Below, piece after piece: positions 1 to 6,218 of a stretch of 12,383 nt of DNA. Within the stretch, counting starts at the first letter, position 1. Each line of letters starts with the position of its first letter. The stretch comes from an uncultured Bacteroidota bacterium (lineage in GTDB: Bacteria; Bacteroidota; Bacteroidia; Chitinophagales; Chitinophagaceae): the NCBI GenBank assembly GCA_903933995.1, contig CAIZMD010000608.1, positions 1-12,383 of the forward strand, in the 5' to 3' direction. Made by a program: the position numbers and the translations under genes. The notes beneath the pieces were generated by a model, which worked only from the letters and a program-made list of their open reading frames with translations, searched no databases and was not told the DNA's origin.

Positions 1-178
1 ATTGACGAAAGTTGCAGCTATTTCCAGATGATTGAGTACGTGACTATCATAAAATTGAAGGGTTAAACTTCCTACAATTTTAAAAGAAGGACTTAATTAC
101 ATCTCTGAAAATCAAGTAGAGATAGAAAAGTACGCCCACTATGATTTGACGTCGGTACTTTTTAAGGAATTGAGCTAG
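1..178 (+). pseudogene. 3' end of an unrecognised gene, apparently frameshifted
   Basis: Two + strand reading frames join here. Frame 1 is open from the window edge to a TAA at 64-66 (ending ...YVTIIKLKG). Frame 2 is open from 59 to a TAG at 176-178 and reads protein-like (VKLPTILKEG..., then ...HYDLTSVLFKELS). Removing one G from the GGG at 60-62 would fuse them into one continuous tail, so a single-base frameshift or sequencing error is the simplest explanation. A terminator hairpin follows the stop within 20 bp, which supports a genuine gene end. The family is not recognised. Because only about 59 codons are visible, it could also be two unrelated open stretches. Confidence 0.4.
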
Positions 179-197
179 CTTATTATTCATAAAAGAT

Positions 198-231
198 AAA
201 AAAGGTTACACTATAAAAGTATAACCTTTTT
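198..231. terminator. Bidirectional rho-independent terminator
   Basis: Left arm A(6)GGTTA (198-208) pairs with TAACCTTTTT (222-231). An inner ACT/AGT stem (210-212 with 218-220) sits around an ATAAA loop, with one C/A mismatch. It has a T-run on both strands, so it can end the + strand gene stopping at 178 and the minus-strand tRNA-Asn transcript whose 3' end is at 239. Confidence 0.75.
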
Positions 232-238
232 ATCATTA

Positions 239-315
239 TGGCTCCCCCTTCAGGACTTGAACCTGAGACCCTCTGATTAACAGTCAGATGCTCTAACCAA
301 CTGAGCTAAGGAGGA
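239..315 (-). tRNA. tRNA-Asn (anticodon GTT)
   Basis: Read on the minus strand, the gene folds as a full cloverleaf. The acceptor stem TCCTCCT pairs with AGGGGGA, including one T-G wobble. The D arm is GCTC/GAGC, the anticodon stem TCTGA/TCAGA encloses loop CTGTTAA, and the T arm TCAGG/CCTGA encloses TTCAAGT. The anticodon is GTT, reading AAC/AAT for asparagine. The discriminator base is G (242) and the terminal CCA is encoded (239-241). A promoter lies about 30 bp upstream and a strong hairpin terminator follows. Confidence 0.96.
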
Positions 316-348
316 GTGTTCCCTTCACGATTTCTCGTTAATGGGCAG

Positions 349-379
349 CAAAAATAGGGAAAAATGGTTAGCAACAAAA
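349..379 (-). promoter_or_regulatory. Promoter of tRNA-Asn (Bacteroidota type)
   Basis: On the minus strand, a TATTTTTG box (356-349) matches the Bacteroidota -7 consensus TAnnTTTG. A TTTTG element (379-375) lies 18 nt further upstream and fits the -33 TTTG box. The distance to the tRNA 5' end (315) suits a short leader. It lies just downstream of the Rieske gene stop, so the tRNA is its own transcription unit. Confidence 0.65.
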
Positions 380-395
380 TTTCCACTCAAAAAAA

Positions 396-749
396 TTACC
401 AATTAAATAGACTGGATTCCGGAATTCCTATAAATAACCCCTCTTCGCGCTGTTCAACCGGATAGGTTTTTAGATAATAACCCTCTCCGCTGGTGTTGCG
501 CCCATTGCGGGTATCAAACTTGAACCGGTGCAGTGGGCAGACAATCTTGCCCGTGGCGTCTAAGAAGCCCTCAGACATGATACCCCCGGAATGGGGGCAC
601 TTATGGGCACAGGCGCTGACCTGTCCCTCAAATAGGCTTAAAGTAATGGTCTTGCCCGCCACTTCTACCTGGGCCAACTGGTTGGGTTTCCATGGAATGG
701 CAGTTGCCGATAAGGCCAATAAATGCCATTGATAGCTTTTTTCAGCCAT
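396..749 (-). CDS. Rieske [2Fe-2S] ferredoxin-like protein
   Basis: This is a small cytoplasmic Rieske electron-transfer protein of 117 residues with no signal peptide or membrane segment. The cluster ligands are read as C51-P-H53 and C71-P-L-H74, 17 residues apart, the usual spacing for stand-alone Rieske ferredoxins and NirD-like proteins. The following HRFKFDTRNG segment is the typical 'H-x-x-x-F-D-x-x-x-G' continuation. An additional Cys-Ala-His (C47, H49) precedes the first ligand pair and mimics a CxH motif, but its spacing fits less well. The start ATG lies 3 bp after the hflX stop, so it is almost certainly co-transcribed with hflX. Ferredoxins of this class donate electrons to oxygenases or reductases. 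No partner enzyme is present here, so its physiological acceptor is unknown. Confidence 0.9.
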   Translation of the reverse strand: MAEKSYQWHLLALSATAIPWKPNQLAQVEVAGKTITLSLFEGQVSACAHKCPHSGGIMSEGFLDATGKIVCPLHRFKFDTRNGRNTSGEGYYLKTYPVEQREEGLFIGIPESSLFNW

Positions 750-752
750 GTA

Positions 753-1940
753 TTAATACAATTGGGTTCTATACGGGTAGCGCACTTGGTACTGATTGCG
801 TACTTTCTCTAAGATCTGACCGCGTAGGGCTTCAATATTGTTCTTCTCCACCGCAGAAACAAACACGCAATTGTTATTGGTAATTTGGTCCCATTTGTCT
901 TTAAGATCCCGCAGAATTTCTTCTTTTACCCCGTCTTCTAGCCATTCGTCAAATGTGCGTTCGGCATAGAGGTCCATCTTATTAAATATGGTAAGAATGG
1001 GCTTTTCAAAGGCTTTTAACTCCTGCAAAGTTTTATTTACTACGCCAATCTGGTCCTCATATTGGGGGTGAGAAACGTCTACTACGTGCAGCAAAATATC
1101 GGCCTCGCGCACTTCGTCAAGGGTGCTTTTAAAGCTCTCTACCAAGTGGTGAGGCAGTTTGCGAATAAACCCTACCGTATCGCTCAACAAAAAAGGCGTG
1201 TTTTCAAAAACTATCTTGCGTGTAGTGGTATCAAGGGTGGCAAAGAGTTTGTTCTCGGCAAACACATCGCTCTTGCTCAAAAGATTCATGAGCGTGCTCT
1301 TACCTACGTTGGTATAACCCACTAAGGCCACGCGAATAAACTCACCCCGCTCTTTGCGTTGGGTAAATGCCTGTTTATCTATCTCGCCCAAGCGTTTGCG
1401 CAGGAGCGATATCTTATCCTTCACAATCCTTCTATCGGTTTCAATCTCGGTTTCACCCGGACCTCTGGATCCAATTCCACCTCCCTGACGTTCCAAGTGG
1501 GTCCACATCCCCTTTAATCGCGGTAGCAAATATTGGTATTGGGCCAGTTCAACCTGTACCTTGGATTGCGCCGTACGGGCGCGATTGGCAAAAATATCTA
1601 AGATCAAATCACTCCGGTCAATGGTTTTAACCTTGAGTTCTTTTTCAATATTCAATAACTGAGAACCAGTGAGTTCATCGTCAAAAATGACCAGGGTAAT
1701 ATTGCGGCCATTCAGATAATCCTTGATTTCTTCTAGTTTACCCTTGCCCACAAAAGTCCTACTATCGGGGTGGGGCAAACGTTGGGTAAATCGCTTTACG
1801 GTAGTGGCTCCGGCAGTTTCTGCCAGGAATTGCAACTCGTCTAAATATTCAGTAACCTGTTCTTGGGTATTGTCTTTTTGAATCAATCCCACCAGAACGG
1901 CATTCTGTTCTACTTTTAATCCTTGTTTTTTCTCAATCAA
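753..1940 (-). CDS. hflX: Ribosome-associated GTPase HflX
   Basis: HflX binds the 50S subunit and splits or rescues stalled ribosomes under stress, hydrolysing GTP. The 395-residue protein has the N-terminal HflX domain (about 15-115) and the family-defining Gly-rich linker at about 152-171 (GGGIGSRGPGETEIETDRR). The G domain follows: G1 GYTNVGKS (208-215), switch TTTR (238-241), G3 DTVG (254-257), G4 NKMD (320-323) and a G5-like VSAVE. The length is normal for Bacteroidota HflX. The start at 1940 is preceded by a good -7 box only about 18 bp upstream, implying a very short leader. The Rieske gene follows after 3 bp. Nothing is truncated and all nucleotide-binding motifs are intact. Confidence 0.97.
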   Translation of the reverse strand: MIEKKQGLKVEQNAVLVGLIQKDNTQEQVTEYLDELQFLAETAGATTVKRFTQRLPHPDSRTFVGKGKLEEIKDYLNGRNITLVIFDDELTGSQLLNIEKELKVKTIDRSDLILDIFANRARTAQSKVQVELAQYQYLLPRLKGMWTHLERQGGGIGSRGPGETEIETDRRIVKDKISLLRKRLGEIDKQAFTQRKERGEFIRVALVGYTNVGKSTLMNLLSKSDVFAENKLFATLDTTTRKIVFENTPFLLSDTVGFIRKLPHHLVESFKSTLDEVREADILLHVVDVSHPQYEDQIGVVNKTLQELKAFEKPILTIFNKMDLYAERTFDEWLEDGVKEEILRDLKDKWDQITNNNCVFVSAVEKNNIEALRGQILEKVRNQYQVRYPYRTQLY

Positions 1941-1957
1941 CGCTAAAACTATTTTGG

Positions 1958-1965
1958 CAAAGGTA
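1958..1965 (-). promoter_or_regulatory. -7 promoter box of hflX-Rieske operon
   Basis: TACCTTTG on the minus strand fits TAnnTTTG. It lies 18 bp upstream of the hflX ATG, which predicts a leader of roughly 10 nt. No convincing -33 TTTG is seen. The region upstream is occupied by the terminator of the neighbouring gene. Confidence 0.5.
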
Positions 1966-1980
1966 GCCCTAGTGGGGGGA

Positions 1981-2015
1981 TAAAAGAAAGCCCCCGTTAT
2001 ATTTTAACGGAGGCT
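1981..2015 (-). terminator. Rho-independent terminator of the outer-membrane barrel gene
   Basis: Minus-strand AGCCTCCGTTA (2015-2005) pairs with TAACGGGGGCT (1999-1989) around a 5-nt loop, with a single A/C mismatch. The stem is followed by TTCTTTTA. It lies 22 bp past the stop at 2037 and separates that gene from hflX. Confidence 0.8.
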
Positions 2016-2036
2016 CCAAATATTTGAAAAAACGGA

Positions 2037-2777
2037 TTATAAACCGCTGATAGTCAATCCAAATGTGTAACGGTTCATGACTGGACCGGTGCCATCTTTC
2101 AAAACACCTAGTATATAATAGCTAGCATCAAAAGAAACTATGCCATATCCAAAACGTCCGGTTACAGCCAAACTAGTACCATTTAAGAAGCGTTTATTGC
2201 TCTCTTTTTGTACATAAGTATTACCATAAATGGTTTGACCATTCTTGTTTACATAGTTTTTAGCCTTGGTATAAGACTTTAACAAAGTACCCACTTTCAC
2301 ACCCAAAGCGGCTTTCCAAGAACTTCCTGGACGTTCGGGATCTGAGAAATACCTTAGTTCTACAGGTGCTTCTAGATAAAGGGTAGTGAGTTTGAATTTA
2401 TTAAAATGGTCTACGCTATCTACATTGGTAAAAGGCAGTCTGGCGCTATTTGCCTTCAAGTTCACGTAAGTGTTACTGAAAAACATATTGCTACTTCCAA
2501 TACCAGCTCCCAGTCCTAGACTATAGTGAGGGTTGGTTTTGAAAGGCTTATCCAACATGAAATAGAAGTTGAAATGTCTGCTAAAACCACTGGTTCTAAC
2601 ACTATCCGGACGGCCTGACCAAGCATCCATGCCGTACTGAATCATAAAATGGTCAGCAGGTCTGCTAGAAAGGTCAACTTTTGACCAGTCTTTCTTTGGT
2701 TTGGTTGGATTCAAGCTTTGGGCCTGAGACAAAGAAGCAATAGTAATTCCCAAAAGCAGTAATAAAGTCTGTTTCAT
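2037..2777 (-). CDS. PorT-like outer-membrane beta-barrel protein
   Basis: This 246-residue precursor has a clear signal peptide (MKQTLLLLLGITIASLSQA, cleavage before Q20) and is probably inserted in the outer membrane. After a Pro/Lys-rich spacer it shows alternating hydrophobic/aromatic strands with Gly-rich turns (for example YSLGLGAGIGSSN, LYLEAPVELRYFSD, WKAALGVKVGTLL, YTFGLTISGL). This is the pattern of the small Bacteroidota barrels annotated as PorT or 'outer membrane beta-barrel' (PF13568-like). The family assignment rests on this pattern and on the recognisable 'L.LEAPVELRYF' strand. It stands alone between a terminator and a divergent promoter region, so no partner is implied. Its specific function (structural, transport or secretion assembly) cannot be read from the sequence. 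Confidence 0.75.
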   Translation of the reverse strand: MKQTLLLLLGITIASLSQAQSLNPTKPKKDWSKVDLSSRPADHFMIQYGMDAWSGRPDSVRTSGFSRHFNFYFMLDKPFKTNPHYSLGLGAGIGSSNMFFSNTYVNLKANSARLPFTNVDSVDHFNKFKLTTLYLEAPVELRYFSDPERPGSSWKAALGVKVGTLLKSYTKAKNYVNKNGQTIYGNTYVQKESNKRFLNGTSLAVTGRFGYGIVSFDASYYILGVLKDGTGPVMNRYTFGLTISGL

Positions 2778-2801
2778 GTATCTGAATTAATGACGCGTTT
2801 C

Positions 2802-2822
2802 CGCACTAAGTGCGCAAAAATA
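2802..2822 (-). promoter_or_regulatory. Promoter -7 box with adjoining palindrome, outer-membrane barrel gene
   Basis: Minus-strand TATTTTTG (2822-2815) matches TAnnTTTG, 38 bp upstream of the ATG. Immediately downstream, at the expected transcription start, lies the inverted repeat CGCACT-A-AGTGCG (2802-2814). It could be an operator or a 5' stem in the leader. The 124-bp gap is shared with the divergent REC-HPt gene, for which I could not find a convincing -7 box. Confidence 0.5.
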
Positions 2823-2952
2823 ATAGAAAAGCCTGCAAGGACTGGTTAAAAATTAGGTAAATCGTCTTCATTTGGCAATTTAATACACTATAAAGCCATA
2901 AATGAGCCGTAATTCTTTAATTTACAACCGAACTAATAGAAAAACCGGCGGA

Positions 2953-3768
2953 ATGAAGAATGATTTTTTAAAGGGTAAGCGGATCCTGATAGCGGAGGAT
3001 GATTTTGTAAACCAGAAATTGATCATGCATTCTATGCAGGCAACAGGTGCTCAGTTCACCATTGCCGGAAATGGAGCGGAAGCCATTGAATGTTTATTAG
3101 AAAATGACTTTGACCTAATCTTGATGGATATTAATATGCCTGAGATGGATGGTTTTGAGGCAACGGAGTATATTAGAAAGACGCTGAAAAACGATATTCC
3201 TATTATTGCTATGACCGGTTGGAGCAGTAAGGAAGATACCAACAAATTTGAACGCGTTGGCATGAATGGCGCACTACCCAAACCTTTTGGATTAGACGCA
3301 TTATACAAAACATTGGATGATATTTTAATTGCTCAAATTTCCGTTCCGGTTATTACGCCAGCAGAACCTGAGCCTAAACCTGCTGCAGTTCAGAACTTTG
3401 TACAGGATCAAGATGAGGATGATATGCCATTGGTAGACCTGACCATGTTGAATGAATTGTCAGAAAGCGACAACGAATACAAGAAGACCATTATCAATAT
3501 GTTTTTGGAAACCATGCCAGAAACCATTCAACAAATTGATAGAGAGTTCGCCAATGAAAACTGGGATGCATTTTCCAAAGCAGCACACTATGCCAAATCT
3601 TCTCTTTCCGTAATCAATGTAGAAAGCCTGCGCTTATTGGTTGGTAAAATGGAAATGTATGCCAAGAAATTGGAGCATCTTGATCAACTAGAAGGCATGG
3701 TGAAACAGATGAAAGAGCAATATGCTAAAGTGGTTACCATTCTAGAAGCTGAAATGAATAAGTACTAA
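2953..3768 (+). CDS. REC-HPt phosphorelay protein
   Basis: This cytoplasmic two-component protein carries a receiver domain and a histidine-phosphotransfer domain. Numbered from the upstream ATG at 2902, the receiver (about 24-144) has acidic pocket E32-D33-D34, phospho-acceptor D76 in LMDINMP, T105 and K127 in LPKPF, so all catalytic positions are intact. An acidic/Pro linker (145-178) leads to a C-terminal helical domain with H229-Y-A-K232-S-S, the HPt phospho-His signature. I prefer the ATG at 2953 (Met18) because it follows GGCGGA and sits just before the receiver's first strand. The ATG at 2902 adds 17 unremarkable residues. No DNA-binding or enzymatic output domain is present, so it likely passes phosphate between partners. 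It heads the operon leading to the polysaccharide synthase. No histidine kinase is in the window. Confidence 0.88.
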   Translation: MKNDFLKGKRILIAEDDFVNQKLIMHSMQATGAQFTIAGNGAEAIECLLENDFDLILMDINMPEMDGFEATEYIRKTLKNDIPIIAMTGWSSKEDTNKFERVGMNGALPKPFGLDALYKTLDDILIAQISVPVITPAEPEPKPAAVQNFVQDQDEDDMPLVDLTMLNELSESDNEYKKTIINMFLETMPETIQQIDREFANENWDAFSKAAHYAKSSLSVINVESLRLLVGKMEMYAKKLEHLDQLEGMVKQMKEQYAKVVTILEAEMNKY

Positions 3769-3774
3769 TATTCG

Positions 3775-3806
3775 CTACTCCCAGAAATAATTCTGGTTCA
3801 GAGTAG
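3775..3806 (+). repeat. Intergenic hairpin in the operon
   Basis: CTACTC-CCAGAA (3775-3786) pairs with TTCTGG (3791-3796) and GAGTAG (3801-3806), giving 12 bp around an ATAA loop with a 4-nt bulge (TTCA). It begins 7 bp after the REC-HPt stop and has no T-run, so it is not a standard terminator. It may stabilise or process the operon mRNA ahead of the next gene. Confidence 0.55.
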
Positions 3807-3844
3807 TGGTTTCTCAATTGTCTTTAATCCCTCTAAGGCAGCCC

Positions 3845-4222
3845 ATGAAAAAACTGTTGATAGTAGAACAAGAAGCTGTGATTCTTGAAATTCTGAATCA
3901 ACGTTTTTTGGCTGATGGATGGACAACTGCTTGTTGTTCAGACGGTAAAACGGCCATGGAATTAATGGACAGCTTTCAACCCAACCTAATGCTTACCAAT
4001 ATTCTAATCCCATTTTACAGTGGTATTGAATTATTGCAAGCAGCAAGGGCCAAATCAACTCCCATTGAAGTAGTTATGCTGGCACTTTTGATAGACGATG
4101 CTGTTAAAAAGCAGTGTTTTGAAATGGGCGCGGCAGCTTATTTGACCAAACCTTTTGACTTGGAAATAGTACTCCAAGAACTGAACAAAATTGCCCAAAC
4201 CAAACAATCTGTGTTGCATTGA
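3845..4222 (+). CDS. Degenerate (pseudo-) receiver domain protein
   Basis: This is a stand-alone CheY-like fold of about 125 residues (MKKLLIVEQEAVI... to ...VLH). Numbered from the GTG at 3806, the secondary-structure landmarks of a receiver are present: LLIVEQE for strand 1, QPNLMLTNILIP for strand 3, VVMLAL for strand 4 and AYLTKPFD with the conserved K115. However, the phospho-acceptor Asp is Asn (N65), the usual Thr/Ser is Ala (A93), and the acidic pair is E21-Q22-E23. It should therefore not be phosphorylated in the normal way and probably works as a protein-binding module. I chose the ATG at 3845 because it starts directly at strand 1. The GTG at 3806 lies inside the intergenic hairpin. 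Its stop overlaps the next start by 4 bp (TTGA), suggesting coupled translation with the HEAT protein. Confidence 0.85.
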   Translation: MKKLLIVEQEAVILEILNQRFLADGWTTACCSDGKTAMELMDSFQPNLMLTNILIPFYSGIELLQAARAKSTPIEVVMLALLIDDAVKKQCFEMGAAAYLTKPFDLEIVLQELNKIAQTKQSVLH

Positions 4223-5184
4223 TACAGATCTTGTCAAATATAATTTCTGTAAATGGGTTATTGAATATTTCAGTATCCATTAAGTTCTTACAAAATGGAA
4301 CGGTTGTGGCGTTGATCTCCTGTTTCATAGTTTTATTGGTCATTCTAGGATTTGTTTTAGTAAGAAGAATTAGAAGAAGAAAAAGAATTCGATTTCAAAA
4401 ACTGTTTAGGTCTTGGTTGGCCAATGCAATCACCAATCGGGTTCTGTCTTCTGAAAAAAACTTTACCATAAGTGTGCAGTTAGAAAAACTCTTACTAAAA
4501 AAGTACTACCGATTGCTGGCGCTTGATGAGTTGTTGATCTGCAAAAAATACTTGAAAGGCAATGCCATGAATGTGGTAGTGCAACTATATGAGCAATTGC
4601 AATTAAGAAAGGAAACGGACAAAAAACTCAACAGCCAAATTTGGAGTAGGGTAGTAAAAGGCATACAAGAAATTTATATTTTTGATCAGTATGATGCCAT
4701 GGATCAACTCTTTGCATTTGCAGATAATGAAAACCCCTTTATTAGGTCAGAAGCTCATTTTGGAGTAGTGAACCTTCAAGGCTTTGACGCACTAAAATTT
4801 CTCAAACGCATTCATAATAGTTTAAGTGATTGGGATCAAATTAATTTATTGCACCAATTAACCTTGTTTGAGCCCAAACCTTTGGTAGAAATGCCGGATT
4901 GGTTGCTCTTGGAGAATGAATCCGTTGTTTTATTTGCATTGAAATTACTGGAAGCATATCCGGATGAACAATATTATCCCAACCTGATTGCTTGTTTACA
5001 TCATAATAATGAAACTATACGCAAACAAGCCATTCGTTGTTGTGGCATCATAGCACAATATGATACTGCTACTTTATTAGAGGAACAGTTTGCAAAAGAG
5101 AATATTAACAACCAGATAAAGATAATAGAGACATTAAAAAAAATAGTTGCTAATCCAAGTAAGGAATTCTTACTCAGCTTCAAG

Positions 5185-5200
5185 TTTCTAACGCAACAGT
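5185..5200 (+). repeat. IS30 left terminal inverted repeat
   Basis: This sequence matches the reverse complement of 6200-6215 at 14 of 16 positions, with a perfect core at 5192-5200. The first six bases may be target sequence rather than element, depending on whether CTA at 5188-5190 is the duplicated target. Confidence 0.75.
5188..5190 (+). repeat. Target-site duplication CTA, left copy
   Basis: CTA here and at 6216-6218 flank the transposase region. Deleting one copy plus 5191-6215 gives the codons AAG TTT CTA GAA TCT ACC, joining the two HEAT gene pieces in frame. Confidence 0.6.
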
Positions 5201-5220
5201 TTAACTAAGTTAAATTGTTG
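5194..5220 (+). promoter_or_regulatory. Hairpin in front of the transposase start codon
   Basis: CAACAGTTTAAC (5194-5205) pairs with GTTAAATTGTTG (5209-5220) around a 3-nt loop TAA, with a single G-U wobble in RNA. It ends 2 nt before the transposase ATG (5223) and covers the region where a ribosome would bind. This is a typical way for insertion sequences to limit transposase synthesis from read-through transcripts. The loop TAA (5206-5208) is also the stop codon of the truncated HEAT frame. Confidence 0.7.
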
Positions 5221-5222
5221 TA

Positions 5223-6212
5223 ATGAATAAATATAAAAGGTTAACTATCAATGAAAGGGAATTGATTGGTCAATACCTTTCACAGGGTAAAAGTTTACGT
5301 TATATAGCTCTTTGTTTAAATCGTCAGGTAAGTACCATTAGTAGGGAAGTGAAACACTTTACTAACAGTGGAACCCCTTACAAAGCTTGGTTGTCACAGC
5401 ATTGTGCAGAATACCTATCTCGCAGAAGGAATGATACATGCAGGATTGCTACAACACCAAAACTGTATAGCTTTATTGTTGAGAAGCTGAAACTCCGTTG
5501 GTCACCCCAACAAATTAGCATGGAGTTAAAAAAGCTTTATCCAACAAAGAAGCATATGCAAGCTAGTCACGAAACCATTTACACTTATCTGTACATGCTA
5601 CCCAAGGGGGAACTCCGCAAGGAGCTCATTAGCTACCTCAGACAGAAGAAACGTTTAAGGAAGAACCGAAAACTAACTACTGACGCAAGGGGTAAAATAC
5701 CTGATATGATTAGCATCCATGAGCGTCCGGAGGAAGTGGAAGACAGAATCATACCTGGCCATTGGGAGGGTGATTTGATTATGGGTAAGGACCACAAGAG
5801 TGCCATTGGTACTATTGTGGAACGAACTACCAGAACCGTAATCCTTGTGCCTTTAAAAGCCAAGGATGCACCATCTGTAAGAAAAGCGTTTGCCAAAGAA
5901 CTAAAAACATTACCCAGTCAAATGACTGTAACACTAACCTATGACAGAGGCAAAGAAATGAGCGAACACAAACTCTTTACCAAACAAACAAAAATGCAGG
6001 TGTACTTCTGCGATCCTCACAGCCCCTGGCAACGAGGAACAAATGAAAACACAAATATGTTGATCAGAGACTTCTTTCCAAAGCAAACTGATTTTAGTAA
6101 GTTTACAAGGAAGGAAATCAAGCACGTTCAAAAGCTTTTAAATGAAAGGCCAAGAAAAACGCTTGATTGGTTAACACCGAAACAAAAATTTAAAGAACTA
6201 CTGTTGCGCTAA
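5223..6212 (+). CDS. IS30-family DDE transposase
   Basis: This is a full-length 329-residue transposase. The N-terminal helix-turn-helix (about 5-45, including TINERELIGQYLSQGKSLRYIA and VSTISREV) is the HTH_38 type used by IS30 for end recognition. A second basic region lies at about 80-155. The catalytic rve domain follows with HWEGD (D184), YDRGKE (D241) and GTNENTNMLIRDFFP (E275), the DDE triad in canonical IS30 motifs. The stop codon falls inside the right inverted repeat. There is no obvious Shine-Dalgarno sequence, and a hairpin precedes the start. No frameshift or missing catalytic residue is seen, so the enzyme should be functional. It reads in the same direction as the interrupted operon. 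Confidence 0.96.
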   Translation: MNKYKRLTINERELIGQYLSQGKSLRYIALCLNRQVSTISREVKHFTNSGTPYKAWLSQHCAEYLSRRRNDTCRIATTPKLYSFIVEKLKLRWSPQQISMELKKLYPTKKHMQASHETIYTYLYMLPKGELRKELISYLRQKKRLRKNRKLTTDARGKIPDMISIHERPEEVEDRIIPGHWEGDLIMGKDHKSAIGTIVERTTRTVILVPLKAKDAPSVRKAFAKELKTLPSQMTVTLTYDRGKEMSEHKLFTKQTKMQVYFCDPHSPWQRGTNENTNMLIRDFFPKQTDFSKFTRKEIKHVQKLLNERPRKTLDWLTPKQKFKELLLR

Positions 6213-6215
6213 AAA
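6200..6215 (-). repeat. IS30 right terminal inverted repeat
   Basis: Reverse complement TTTTTAGCGCAACAGT matches the left end at 14 of 16 positions. It overlaps the last four transposase codons, including the stop. Confidence 0.8.
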
Positions 6216-6218
6216 CTA
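6216..6218 (+). repeat. Target-site duplication CTA, right copy
   Basis: This is the partner of the CTA at 5188-5190. The host reading frame resumes directly after it with GAA TCT ACC. Confidence 0.6.

Larger units (their letters stand above)
4219..5208 (+). pseudogene. Membrane-anchored HEAT-repeat protein, 5' part, interrupted by IS30 element
   Basis: The first 324 codons (to 5190) belong to the original gene. The last five residues (TQQFN) and stop come from the inserted element. The apparent TTG start overlaps the previous stop (TTGA). A single transmembrane helix (about 28-48, VVALISCFIVLLVILGFVLV) is followed by RRIRRRKRIR, predicting an outside N terminus and a cytoplasmic remainder. 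From about residue 150 the chain is made of paired amphipathic helices of HEAT/ARM type (for example AFADNENPFIRSEAHFGV and IACLHHNNETIRKQAIRCCG). Such repeats are scaffolds. Placed between a pseudo-receiver and a membrane polysaccharide synthase, it may link the signalling proteins to the synthase (inference). The original protein would be 380 residues. The truncated one loses its last 56 and could still fold. Confidence 0.8.
5185..6215 (+). mobile_element. IS30-family insertion sequence
   Basis: A single transposase gene is bounded by imperfect terminal inverted repeats: left TTTCTAACGCAACAGT (5185-5200), right end read inward TTTTTAGCGCAACAGT (6215-6200), 14 of 16 identical with a 9-bp perfect core CGCAACAGT. 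The left boundary is ambiguous. If CTA at 5188-5190 and 6216-6218 is the 3-bp target duplication, usual for IS30 elements, the element runs 5191-6215 (1025 bp) and the repeats are unequal by 6 bp. If the repeats are symmetric, it is 5185-6215 (1031 bp) with no duplication. Both models restore the host gene frame. It lies inside the HEAT-repeat gene, and the transposase appears intact, so the copy is potentially active. Confidence 0.92.

Noticed and set aside
47..49. Rieske residues C47-A-H49 (minus-strand gene at 396-749) as the first cluster ligand pair; the listed numbers are residues
   Set aside because: The spacing to C71 would be 21 residues. C51-P-H53 gives 17, which fits the family, so CAH is treated as incidental.
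3806..3844. GTG at 3806 as the start of the pseudo-receiver
   Set aside because: The codon lies in the intergenic stem, and the 13 extra residues precede the first receiver strand without adding structure. The ATG at 3845 fits the fold.
4104..4343. Minus-strand open frames across the pseudo-receiver/HEAT junction
   Set aside because: They overlap two well-supported + strand genes and show no recognisable protein features.
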